A stretch of DNA of 64,000 nt from NCBI GenBank assembly GCA_965202915.1, contig OZ241847.1:62001-126000 (forward strand), in the 5' to 3' direction. Position 1 is the first letter of the stretch. Each line of letters starts with the position of its first letter. Source of the DNA: G965202915 sp965202915. Its GTDB lineage: Bacteria; Pseudomonadota; Gammaproteobacteria; Eutrophobiales; Eutrophobiaceae. The notes beneath the pieces were generated by a model. The model saw nothing but the letters and a program-made list of their open reading frames with translations. It did no database searches and was not told the origin of the DNA. Of the stretch, positions 44,898 through 53,295 are shown one piece after another. The position numbers and the translations under genes are program-made.

Positions 44898-45827
44898 TTA
44901 TTCCCATTCAAGTTCGGTAAAGGCTCTGGATACGTTGTGATGGTGCTGTTCATTATGCAGTAACCAGTCTGAGCGATTGTCGGGGTCCAGGTCTTCAACC
45001 GCCTGGTGTATGAATTTGCCGTCGGCGACGGCCTTGCGGGTGTCCTCGAGCAGGCGATTCAGATAGTCGTGTTGTTGCGCCAGCGCGGTGTCGATTGAAT
45101 CCGCCAGGTCGCCATGGCCGGGCACCACTATTTTTACCGGCAGTTGGCGTAATTTTTCCATTGCGCTCATCCAGCCTTTGAGATTGCCGGTCAATGAGGG
45201 TATGCGTTGTCTGAATATCAGATCACCGGCCCACAGTGTCCGGCTGGGGGTGTCGATGACGATCAGATCGTTATGGCTGTGTGCGGTGGGGAAGGAGGTG
45301 ACCGTTATGGTTCGATTGCCGAGATCAAGTTGTTTCGATCCCCGTATCAATAGATCGGGGGCGATGATGGAGGTTTTGTCGGCGCCGGCGCCCAGGTTGT
45401 TTTTGAATTGGCTGAGAAAGAATTCGCGGTTTTGTTCCATTGCCTCGGATAGCTTGTGATGGCCGACAAAGCCGGGTTGTTCGGGGACAAAGGCTTTGTT
45501 GCCCAGTACGTGATCGAAGTGCACGTGGGTATTGATCACGTAGCATATGGGTTTGTCGGAAAGTGTGCGTATTGCAGCCAGCAGTTGCCCGCCGATCCTG
45601 AGCGAGCCGCCGGTATCGACGACGGCAATACATCGCTCGCCGATTATGAAGCCGATATTGGCAATGTCATCGTTGTCAGCATCGCTTATCGGCAGGTGTC
45701 GGCCATAATGGACGAATACGCCGGGGCTTATTTCGGATAAATTGAAGTCCGGGTCGGTCGTCTCAGAGGCGCTTATTGTGATTGTAAAGAGCGCGGCCAA
45801 TAAGGCCGGGATGATTTTTATGTCCAT
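44898..45827 (-). CDS. Periplasmic metallo-beta-lactamase-fold hydrolase
   Basis: A 309-residue protein with a signal peptide (MDIKIIPALLAALFTITISA). The metal motif HVHFDH near residue 100, the second histidine in TAHSHND, the bridging aspartate in WAGDLIF and the last histidine in VVPGHGD define a binuclear MBL-fold enzyme. The overall layout resembles the SoxH-like 'quinoprotein relay system' metallohydrolases, found near PQQ or sulfur-oxidation genes, but no such genes are in the window. The substrate cannot be told. Confidence 0.88.
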   Translation of the reverse strand: MDIKIIPALLAALFTITISASETTDPDFNLSEISPGVFVHYGRHLPISDADNDDIANIGFIIGERCIAVVDTGGSLRIGGQLLAAIRTLSDKPICYVINTHVHFDHVLGNKAFVPEQPGFVGHHKLSEAMEQNREFFLSQFKNNLGAGADKTSIIAPDLLIRGSKQLDLGNRTITVTSFPTAHSHNDLIVIDTPSRTLWAGDLIFRQRIPSLTGNLKGWMSAMEKLRQLPVKIVVPGHGDLADSIDTALAQQHDYLNRLLEDTRKAVADGKFIHQAVEDLDPDNRSDWLLHNEQHHHNVSRAFTELEWE

Positions 45828-46185
45828 ATTGCCTGGTGCGGGTGCATGTGTGTTTTACCGGTGTTTATTTTAGCACGATCACGCCATGCCGTCCGGGAAA
45901 AATTGCGGCGGCCGGGGGTGGCCTGCCTGCATATGTCGATATATATCGATATATATCGATTTAATGGGGCGATTATTGGGCGATTATTGATTTTTATACT
46001 TGTCGGAATCGAGATTTTAGGCTAGTGTTTATTATGTGGGTGGCATAAAGAATTTTACCAGTGTTCCGGTTTTGTTTTCGCCCTGCCGGGGGGTGAACGT
46101 CTTATGCCCCGCGGCGGCATTTTTTGGTTATTTTCACCGATCCATCTATGTCGTCTAAGCTGTTTAACGTGAATAAGGGGGACTT
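45828..46185 (+). other. Gap with two short tandem repeats
   Basis: No gene was found in these 358 bases. At 45931-45960 a 10-base unit (ATATATCGAT) occurs nearly three times, and at 45967-45988 an 11-base unit (GGGCGATTATT) occurs twice. The AT-rich repeats contrast with GC-rich DNA on either side. It separates divergent genes, so promoters are expected here; none is clear. Confidence 0.6.
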
Positions 46186-46416
46186 ATGTTTGAATTTGAG
46201 CAAGAAACAGTCAACTCACTTCTTTCTGAAAATGCAAACTTTAAAAGATTGTATGATAAATATTGTGAACTCAAGCAAAAGGTCAAGCAGGCCAACGAAC
46301 GCACCATTGAAATGGATGAATTTGCATTGGAAGAGATGAAAAAAAAGAAATTACATTTAAAGGATCAGATGGCAAAGATGATAGACGAGTATGGTGAGGA
46401 TAACACCGCGGCCTAG
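46186..46416 (+). CDS. DUF465 (YdcH-like) small helical protein
   Basis: A 76-residue protein, highly charged and helical throughout, with the DUF465 layout: an N-terminal LLSENANFKRLYDKYCELKQKV segment, a turn, and a second helix EEMKKKKLHLKDQMAKMI. AGGGGGAC lies 5 bases before ATG 46186. Family members are widespread in proteobacteria and of unknown function. No operon partner is evident; the next gene converges. Confidence 0.88.
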   Translation: MFEFEQETVNSLLSENANFKRLYDKYCELKQKVKQANERTIEMDEFALEEMKKKKLHLKDQMAKMIDEYGEDNTAA

Positions 46417-46445
46417 TCGGTGGCGGCGGTAGCAGGGTTTTTTTT

Positions 46446-46553
46446 GATGCCGCCGGCGGCGGGGATGCTGCCGGCGGTGGGGATGCCGCCGGCGGCGGGG
46501 GAGCTACCGGCGGTGGGGATGCTGCCGGCGGCGGGGGAGCTACCGGCGGCGGG
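46446..46553 (+). repeat. 18-base GC-rich tandem repeat between convergent genes
   Basis: Six units of 18 bases with consensus GATGCTGCCGGCGGYGGG, in two alternating variants (GATGCYGCCGG and GGAGCTACCGG). The array fills the gap between the DUF465 and TRAP-protein stop codons. Open frames through it are low complexity and not believed. The alternation of variants suggests duplication of two-unit blocks. Confidence 0.8.
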
Positions 46554-46569
46554 GCTTGTTTGTGGTGTG

Positions 46570-47667
46570 CTAGTCGGCCAGGCCGGTGTAGGCGTCGTCG
46601 GCCATATTGCTCCAGTCCCGGTAGGTTTTTCTGAAGTCCTTATAGGCCCGGTAAATCTGTTTGAATTTGGCGTTGCCGGCGGCTTCTTCATCCAGGGTTG
46701 CGGCGGTCAGGGTTTTCAGTTCATCCAGGACCCGGGCCGGGAACGGCAATACCCGGACGTTGGTTTTTTGTTTGAGTTGTTGCAGGGCCTTTTGGTTGTG
46801 GTATTCCATTTGCGTGTATATCCATTGGTTGGTCGCGGCCGCGGTGATCGTGACGATGCGTTGCAGGTCCTCCGGTAATTGCCGCCAGTTGTCAGTATTG
46901 ATGATTAATTCAAACGCGGTGCCGGGTTCATGCCAGCCGGGGTAATAATAATAACTGGCGGCGCGATTTAATCCCAGACGCAGATCATGAAATGGCGCAA
47001 CCCATTCGGTGGCGTCGATGGTGCCGCGTTCGAGGGCGGTGTAAATTTCAGCGCCGGCCATCAGCACCGGGTTGCCGCCGGCCTTCTTGAGTACCTTGCC
47101 GCCGAGTCCGGGGATGCGCATGCGCAGGCCCTTTACGTCATCCAGTGTTTCGATCTTTTTGTTAAACCAGCCGCCCATCTGCACCCCGGTGTTGCCCATC
47201 GGCAATGGAATGAGATTAAACGGGCCATAGGCCTCGCGCCAGAGTTCCAGGCCGCCACCATGGTAAAGCCAGGCGTGCATGCCCTTTGCGGTCATGCCAA
47301 ACGGCACCGATGAAAAAAATTGCGCTTCCGGGATTTTACCGGCCCAGTAATAGGCGGAGCCGTGGCCCATCTCCACGGTTCCCTGAGAGACGGCGTCGAA
47401 TACCTGCAGGGCCGGCACCAGTTCGCCGCCGGCGTACACCTGTATCTCCAGCCGCCCGCGACTCATCATTTTTACGTCTTCGGAGAATTTTTGGGCGCCT
47501 TCTTGAAATATCGGAAAGTTGGCCGGCCAGGTGGTGACCATCTTCCATTTGAACGTCCGATTTGAATCGACGGCGGTTGCGGTTGCGGTATCTGTATCGG
47601 GCCGATCACATGCGCTCAGCGTGAAACACAATAAGCAGGCGGCGACGGCCGGAATTAATTTATTCAT
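46570..47667 (-). CDS. TRAP transporter solute-binding lipoprotein (DctP family)
   Basis: A 365-residue substrate-binding protein. The signal peptide ends in a lipobox (CFTLSAC, Cys20), so it is probably membrane-anchored rather than free in the periplasm. DctP-type features are the start of the mature domain (FKWKMVTTWPANFPIF), the substrate arginine region GLRMRIPGLGGKVL and EIYTALERGTIDATEWV. The relatives bind alpha-keto or other organic acids. No DctQ or DctM membrane subunits are in the window, so its partner must be elsewhere. Confidence 0.92.
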   Translation of the reverse strand: MNKLIPAVAACLLCFTLSACDRPDTDTATATAVDSNRTFKWKMVTTWPANFPIFQEGAQKFSEDVKMMSRGRLEIQVYAGGELVPALQVFDAVSQGTVEMGHGSAYYWAGKIPEAQFFSSVPFGMTAKGMHAWLYHGGGLELWREAYGPFNLIPLPMGNTGVQMGGWFNKKIETLDDVKGLRMRIPGLGGKVLKKAGGNPVLMAGAEIYTALERGTIDATEWVAPFHDLRLGLNRAASYYYYPGWHEPGTAFELIINTDNWRQLPEDLQRIVTITAAATNQWIYTQMEYHNQKALQQLKQKTNVRVLPFPARVLDELKTLTAATLDEEAAGNAKFKQIYRAYKDFRKTYRDWSNMADDAYTGLAD

Positions 47668-47709
47668 TATTTTTTCCCGGTGGATGGATGATTGTATGTT
47701 TGTCGGGCC

Positions 47710-49899
47710 TTAGATTGCTCGCAGGTTGGCATACGCGACCACCAGCCATTTACAGCCGACTTGTTCAAAATTGACCTGTACTCTGGCCTGGCCATCGCTG
47801 CCCTCCAGATTCAGCACGATGCCTTCGCCAAAGGTCGCGTGCGACACTCTTTGTCCAAGGTTCAATTCGTTCTTTGGGGTATTCACGCCCTTTATGCCCT
47901 TTAGGGTATTTATGCCGGCTTCATTGCCGTTGAATGGGGCCGCTTCCATGCCCGCGCCCAGGCGAATATTGCGTAACAGCTCTGAAGGCAGTTCCTGTAG
48001 AAATCGGGACGCCTGGCTATAATGATCGGAGCCGTGCATGCGCCGGTGCTGGGCATAGGACAGGGTCAGATTTTCCCTGGCACGGGTGATGCCGACGTAG
48101 CAAAGCCGTCGTTCTTCCTCCAGTTGAGTCGGGTTGCCGCTGCTGCGCTGATGAGGGAACAGGCCTTCTTCCATGCCGACCAGAAATATATGTGGAAATT
48201 CCAGGCCTTTGGCGGAATGCAGGGTCATTAAATGTACGCAATCCGTGTAACCGTCGGCCTGGGTGGCGCCGGATTCCAGGGCCGCATGGGCAAGAAACGC
48301 GGACAGTTGATCCATTTGTTCCAGGGTCTGATCTTCGGATTCAAATTCGCCCGCGGCTATGACCAGTTCTTCCAGGTTTTCAATGCGGGCGAGATTCTGT
48401 TCGCTGTTGTCTTTGCGGAAATGTTCCGGCAGCCCGCTTTGCTGAATCACGCTATTGATATGGTCATGCAGCGGCAGGGTGGTAAGACTGCCCGCCATCG
48501 CTTGAATCAAGTTGGTAAAGCCTTCCAGGGCCGCGAGGGCGCGCGCACTGATGAGTTTATGAGTCAGTATTTGTTCGGTTGCATTCCACAGCGAGCAGTT
48601 GTTATCTCGTGCGGTGGTGCGCAGGCCGGCGAGTGTGCGTTGTCCGATCCCGCGGGCGGGGGTGTTGACGATGCGTTCAAATGAGGCGTCGTCGTGATGA
48701 AAATGGGCCAGGCGCACGTAGGCCAGCGCGTCTTTGATTTCGGCGCGTTCGTAAAAACGGATCCCGCCATAGACCCGGTATGGGATCCGGGCGTACATTA
48801 ATGCCTCTTCCATGACCCGCGATTGGGCGCTGACTCGATACAGTACCGCGTGTTCGCGCCAGGCTTTGCCGTTTTCACCGGCGGTCTTGATCGCGTCGAT
48901 GACAAATTCGGCCTCGTCCCGTTCATTATAGGCGGTGTATAAGTCGATAGGGCTGCCGTCGTTGCCTTCGGTCCACAAATCTTTGCCCAGACGGTTGCCG
49001 TTATTGGAGATCAGTGAATTTGCCGCGTTCAGTATGGTCGCGGTTGAGCGGTAATTCTGTTCCAGCCGCAATACTTTGACGGCGTTGAAGTCGGTCTTGA
49101 ATTGCTGCATGTTTTCGACCTGCGCCCCCCGCCAACTGTATATCGATTGATCGTCGTCGCCGACCGCAAACAGGGTGCCATTTTGTCCGGCCAGTAATCT
49201 GAGCCAGTTGTATTGCAGGGTATTGGTGTCTTGAAATTCGTCCACGAGCAGATATCTGAAGCGTTCCCGGTAGCGTTGCAATACCTCCGGTTTATTGCAG
49301 AATAATTCATGGGCGCGCAATAATAATTCGGCAAAATCCACCAGCCCGGTTCGGTCGCAGTGGCGTTGATAGGTTTTATAGATATGGATCATCCGGGCGA
49401 GGGTGCGGTCGCCTTCATCATTGAGTTGTTCCGGTCTTAACCCCCGATCTTTTCTGGCGTTGATAAACCATTGTGCCTCGGTTGCCGGGAACCGTGATTC
49501 GTCCAATTCCATCGCCTTGATCTGGCGCCGCAGGGTGCGCAGCTGATCGATGCTATCGAGGATCTGGAAGTTTTCGGGCAGCCCGCAATCCCGGCGGTGG
49601 GCGCGCAATAAACGGTGGGCGAGGCCGTGAAAGGTGCCGACCCACATGCCTTGTACCGAGCGGCCGGATAATTTTTCGATGCGGGCGCGCATCTCGGCGG
49701 CGGCCTTGTTGGTAAAGGTAACGGCAAGTATGCCGAATGCGGTGGTCTGGCCGGTTTCGATATACCAGGCGATGCGGTGCACCAGCACGCGGGTCTTGCC
49801 GCTGCCGGCGCCGGCCAGCACCAGGATATTGGCGTTGTCGGCGGCGACCGCGTCGCGCTGGGCGGAATTTAACGGATCGAGTATATGGGATACGTCCAT
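47710..49899 (-). CDS. uvrD: ATP-dependent DNA helicase II (UvrD)
   Basis: Superfamily 1A 3'-5' helicase for nucleotide excision and mismatch repair. From ATG 49899 it has 729 residues (E. coli 720); an in-frame start at 49947 would add 16. Motifs visible are Q-motif LNSAQRDAV, Walker A LAGAGSGKT, motif II LLVDEFQDTN, motif III GDDDQSIYSWRGA, motif IV LEQNYRS, motif V LMTLHSAKGLEF and motif VI RRLCYVGITRARE. The C-terminal Tudor-like region (GQRVSHATFGEGIVLNLEG) is present. The gene diverges from pmbA with 68 bases between starts. Confidence 0.95.
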   Translation of the reverse strand: MDVSHILDPLNSAQRDAVAADNANILVLAGAGSGKTRVLVHRIAWYIETGQTTAFGILAVTFTNKAAAEMRARIEKLSGRSVQGMWVGTFHGLAHRLLRAHRRDCGLPENFQILDSIDQLRTLRRQIKAMELDESRFPATEAQWFINARKDRGLRPEQLNDEGDRTLARMIHIYKTYQRHCDRTGLVDFAELLLRAHELFCNKPEVLQRYRERFRYLLVDEFQDTNTLQYNWLRLLAGQNGTLFAVGDDDQSIYSWRGAQVENMQQFKTDFNAVKVLRLEQNYRSTATILNAANSLISNNGNRLGKDLWTEGNDGSPIDLYTAYNERDEAEFVIDAIKTAGENGKAWREHAVLYRVSAQSRVMEEALMYARIPYRVYGGIRFYERAEIKDALAYVRLAHFHHDDASFERIVNTPARGIGQRTLAGLRTTARDNNCSLWNATEQILTHKLISARALAALEGFTNLIQAMAGSLTTLPLHDHINSVIQQSGLPEHFRKDNSEQNLARIENLEELVIAAGEFESEDQTLEQMDQLSAFLAHAALESGATQADGYTDCVHLMTLHSAKGLEFPHIFLVGMEEGLFPHQRSSGNPTQLEEERRLCYVGITRARENLTLSYAQHRRMHGSDHYSQASRFLQELPSELLRNIRLGAGMEAAPFNGNEAGINTLKGIKGVNTPKNELNLGQRVSHATFGEGIVLNLEGSDGQARVQVNFEQVGCKWLVVAYANLRAI

Positions 49900-49967
49900 A
49901 ACGGTATATTGTATCAGACTATCGATTGCATTCATTTGGTTTGGCATTCAATGTTAGAATAGCCGCG

Positions 49968-51341
49968 ATGAATAATAATACTGACGGCAATACTGACGGC
50001 AATCGTTGCGAATTATCGGTTGCGGATTTGCACGGTGAACACGCGGAGCGTATCCGGCGGGTGCTGGATATGGCGCTGGACAAAGGCGCCACCGCGGCCG
50101 CGGCCAATATAGGCAGTGGCACCGGCCTGTCCGCGACCGCGCGCATGGGGGCGGTGGATAAACTGGAGCACGATCAGGACAGGGGTTTGTCTTTAACCGT
50201 TTATATGGATGGCCGAACCGCTAACACCAGTACTTCCGATCTCGGCCCGGCGTCGCTGGAGCAGGCGGTGAGTGCGGCTTGTGCCATTGCCCGTCACGCC
50301 GGGCGGGATGATTGCGCGGGTCTGGTGGATGCGGCTTTGATGGCGGCACAAGTGCCGGATCTGGATCTGTATCACCCCTGGGCGGTCACCCCGGAGCAGG
50401 CTATCGATCTTGCTATCGAGTGTGAACGGCATGCATTTGATTATGATAAGCGGATCAATAATTCCGAAGGCGCGGTTGTCAGCACTTATTCCGGGATGCA
50501 CGTCTATGGCAATACCCATGGTTTTATCCATGGCTGGCCCTGGTCCAGCCATACCATAGATTGCAGCGTGGTCGCCGAGGATAAAAACAGTATGCAGGGT
50601 GGCGGTTGGTACAGCAAGGATCGGGATCATCTGCAATTGCAGGGTCTGCGGGAGATAGGGGAGGAGGCCGCGAACAGAGCGGTCGGCCGGCTTGGGGCGA
50701 AAAAGCTGAGCACGCGCAGTGTGCCGGTGGTCTTCGAGGCGCCGGTGGCGGCGAGTCTGTTTTCGGCGTTTATTACTGCAATTTCCGGCGCCAGTCTGTA
50801 CCGCCGGGCGAGTTTTTTGCTGGACCAAAAGGGCCAACGGGTGTTTTCCGAGGGGATGCGGATCAGTGAACGGCCGCATTTGAAAAAGGCCCTGGGCAGT
50901 GCCCCTTTTGATGAGGACGGGGTGGCCACCCGGGAGCGCGACGTTGTTACCGACGGGGTGTTGCAGGATTATGTATTGAGTGGTTATTCCGCCAGAAAAC
51001 TTGGGCTTGAAACCACCGGCAACGCCGGCGGTGTGCATAACCTGGTGATTGCGCCGGGGGATCATGATCTGCCGGGATTATTGCGGTTGATGGACAGGGG
51101 GGTGTTGATCACCGATATGATAGGCTTTGGGGTGAACCAGGTCACCGGTGATTATTCCCGCGGGGTGTCGGGTTTCTGGGTTGAGGGTGGACGGATCTGC
51201 CATCCGGTGGAAGAGATCACCGTGGCCGGAAATTTGAAGGATATTTACCGGAATATCATCGCCGTGGGCGGCGACGTTGATCCCAGGGGCAATATTTTAA
51301 CCGGCTCGGTTTTGGTTGAGGCTATGACTATCGCCGGTTGA
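49968..51341 (+). CDS. pmbA: TldE/PmbA metalloprotease-family subunit
   Basis: PmbA (TldE) pairs with TldD to cleave unfolded peptides, including microcin and CcdA. From ATG 49968 it has 457 residues; an in-frame start at 49926 is less likely as it reaches into the uvrD promoter. Family text includes MRISERPHLKKALGSAPFDEDGVATRE and GNAGGVHNLVI. As expected for PmbA the HExxH zinc motif of TldD is absent. The start is followed by two copies of a 12-base ACTGACGGCAAT unit. tldD is not in the window. Confidence 0.92.
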   Translation: MNNNTDGNTDGNRCELSVADLHGEHAERIRRVLDMALDKGATAAAANIGSGTGLSATARMGAVDKLEHDQDRGLSLTVYMDGRTANTSTSDLGPASLEQAVSAACAIARHAGRDDCAGLVDAALMAAQVPDLDLYHPWAVTPEQAIDLAIECERHAFDYDKRINNSEGAVVSTYSGMHVYGNTHGFIHGWPWSSHTIDCSVVAEDKNSMQGGGWYSKDRDHLQLQGLREIGEEAANRAVGRLGAKKLSTRSVPVVFEAPVAASLFSAFITAISGASLYRRASFLLDQKGQRVFSEGMRISERPHLKKALGSAPFDEDGVATRERDVVTDGVLQDYVLSGYSARKLGLETTGNAGGVHNLVIAPGDHDLPGLLRLMDRGVLITDMIGFGVNQVTGDYSRGVSGFWVEGGRICHPVEEITVAGNLKDIYRNIIAVGGDVDPRGNILTGSVLVEAMTIAG

Positions 51342-51357
51342 TGCCGGTATTTTTCGC

Positions 51358-52308
51358 ATGAGTATGGCCGGCACACAAATGCAGCAGACACGGGTGAGGG
51401 AGCGCATGGACCAGGTGGTTGACGCGGTCGCGCAAATTATTGTGGGCAAGGAAGCCAGTATCCGGCTGGCGTTGATTTGTATGATAGCGCGTGGACATTT
51501 GTTGATCGAGGATACTCCCGGCGTCGGCAAGACCACTCTGGCGCAAACCCTGGCGAGGGTGTTGGGGCTGGGCTATCAGCGGATACAATTCACCAGCGAT
51601 TTACTGCCCGCGGATATATTGGGGATCTCGGTCTATGATCGCAATGACGGCCATTTTGAATTTCATCCGGGGCAGATATTTACCCAGGTGCTGCTTGCCG
51701 ATGAAATTAACCGCGCCACCCCAAGAACTCAGAGTGCGTTGCTGGAGGCAATGGCCGAATATCAGGTTACCGTTGAAGGTGAGACTCGGCCCCTGCCACG
51801 GCCTTTTTTTGTTATTGCCACCCAAAATCCGGCCGGCCAGGTGGGTACGTTTCCATTGCCGGAATCGCAACTTGACCGGTTTTTGATGCGCCTGCAACTG
51901 GGCTATCCGGATCGTTCCGCGGAACGCACTTTGTTACAGGGGGCCGACCGGCGCCAACTGCTTGCTGAGCTCGATGGCGTTATGGAGGCCGATGAATTGC
52001 CGGCCCTGCAGGCGCAGGCGGAAACCATCCATGCCGCCGATGCCTTGCTTGATTATATCCAGGCGCTGCTTGAATGCAGTCGTCAATCGAGTCTGTTCAC
52101 CGCCGGTCTTTCGCCGCGCGCCGGCCTGGCAATTTTACACGGCGCCCGCGCCTGTGCGCTGGTACGCGGACATAAATACGTTATGCCGGAAGACGTCCAG
52201 ACGATACTGCCCGGTGTCATTGGCCATCGTCTGTGTGGTGTCAATTCCGATGAACGCAGTCACGCCGATCCGGCGGCAATACTTATTCAACAAGTGCCCG
52301 TGCCCTAG
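51358..52308 (+). CDS. MoxR-family AAA+ ATPase
   Basis: A 316-residue AAA+ protein with Walker A EDTPGVGKTTLAQ, Walker B LADEINRA, sensor 1 ATQNPAGQVGTFPLPESQLDRF and the C-terminal lid. MoxR proteins act as chaperones for assembly of protein complexes, often together with a DUF58 partner. It starts the compact operon with the DUF58 and TgpA genes downstream, 3 bases from the DUF58 start. The specific client is unknown. Confidence 0.93.
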   Translation: MSMAGTQMQQTRVRERMDQVVDAVAQIIVGKEASIRLALICMIARGHLLIEDTPGVGKTTLAQTLARVLGLGYQRIQFTSDLLPADILGISVYDRNDGHFEFHPGQIFTQVLLADEINRATPRTQSALLEAMAEYQVTVEGETRPLPRPFFVIATQNPAGQVGTFPLPESQLDRFLMRLQLGYPDRSAERTLLQGADRRQLLAELDGVMEADELPALQAQAETIHAADALLDYIQALLECSRQSSLFTAGLSPRAGLAILHGARACALVRGHKYVMPEDVQTILPGVIGHRLCGVNSDERSHADPAAILIQQVPVP

Positions 52309-52311
52309 TCC

Positions 52312-53295
52312 GTGGCTACTAATGCGGTTGTACTCGAAGGCCCGGCGTCGGTCACAAACGGCGATGCTTATGGTGCCGGCCTGAGCCGCAAGCGGGTTTA
52401 TATCCTGCCCACCAGGCCGGGGACCTTATATGCCTTTATGTTGCTGGTGATGTTGCTGGGTGCAACTAATTATAATAATAGTATGGGGTTTATTTTGTGC
52501 TTTTTTCTTACCGGTCTGGGGCTGGTTTGTATGTTGCACACCTATCGCAATCTGAGCGGATTGGTACTGACCACCGGCGTTCCCGGGCCGGTGTTTGCCG
52601 GAGACACCGCCGAATTTCCGGTGGGGCTGGACAACCGCGCCAATATAAGCCGCCATGCATTGGAATTTTCGGCGGCGACCGGCAAACGCTTTTGGCAAAA
52701 ACGCGCCGCCGGTGCCGAGTGGAGGATTAATTTTGATGTCGATGCGGATGGGCGGGACAGTGTTTTTCTGCCGCTGAAAACGACGCGCAGGGGGTATTGT
52801 TCCATGGGCCGAGTTCGGATCGCCGGCAGATTTCCTCTGGGTCTGTTCCAGGCCTGGTCTTATTACAGCGTCGGTAATAAGTGCATGGTGTATCCGAACC
52901 CGGCCGGCTCCGCTGATTTGCCGCAACGGGCCCTGGCTGAGGCCAGCCTGGTTGAAGGCAGTATGCATGGCGTTGATGATTTTGGCGGGTTTAAGAAATA
53001 TGCGCCGGGTGATTCGATTAAGATGATTGCCTGGAAGAGCCTGGCCAGGGAACAGGAACTCATGGTTAAGCAGTTTGTCGGCGGAGGCGCAGGTACGTTG
53101 ATCTTGAGCTGGCAGAGCGTCGACCATCTGCACACTATCGAAGCGCGTTTGTCGCAACTGTGCAAATGGGTCCTGATTGCGGAGCAACAGGGTTTCAGCT
53201 ATGGACTGGAATTGCCGCATATGAGGCTTGAACCGCAGCGGGGCGGCCCGCATAAACACCGTTGCCTTGAGGCACTGGCCTTGTTTAAGCCCTGA
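52312..53295 (+). CDS. DUF58 membrane protein
   Basis: A 327-residue protein with two adjacent membrane helices near residues 40-80 (LYAFMLLVMLLGATNYNNSM, then FFLTGLGLVC) and the DUF58 signature further on (FGGFKKYAPGDSIKMIAWKSLARE). GTG 52312 is the only reasonable start. It stands between moxR and tgpA and overlaps the latter by 1 base. DUF58 proteins are the usual partners of MoxR ATPases; the role is probably linked to envelope complexes. Confidence 0.9.
   Translation: MATNAVVLEGPASVTNGDAYGAGLSRKRVYILPTRPGTLYAFMLLVMLLGATNYNNSMGFILCFFLTGLGLVCMLHTYRNLSGLVLTTGVPGPVFAGDTAEFPVGLDNRANISRHALEFSAATGKRFWQKRAAGAEWRINFDVDADGRDSVFLPLKTTRRGYCSMGRVRIAGRFPLGLFQAWSYYSVGNKCMVYPNPAGSADLPQRALAEASLVEGSMHGVDDFGGFKKYAPGDSIKMIAWKSLAREQELMVKQFVGGGAGTLILSWQSVDHLHTIEARLSQLCKWVLIAEQQGFSYGLELPHMRLEPQRGGPHKHRCLEALALFKP

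Noticed and set aside
46420..46878. A plus-strand frame of 152 codons through the 18-base repeat
   Set aside because: The first half is Pro/Ala/Gly translation of the tandem array and the rest is antisense to the TRAP binding protein.
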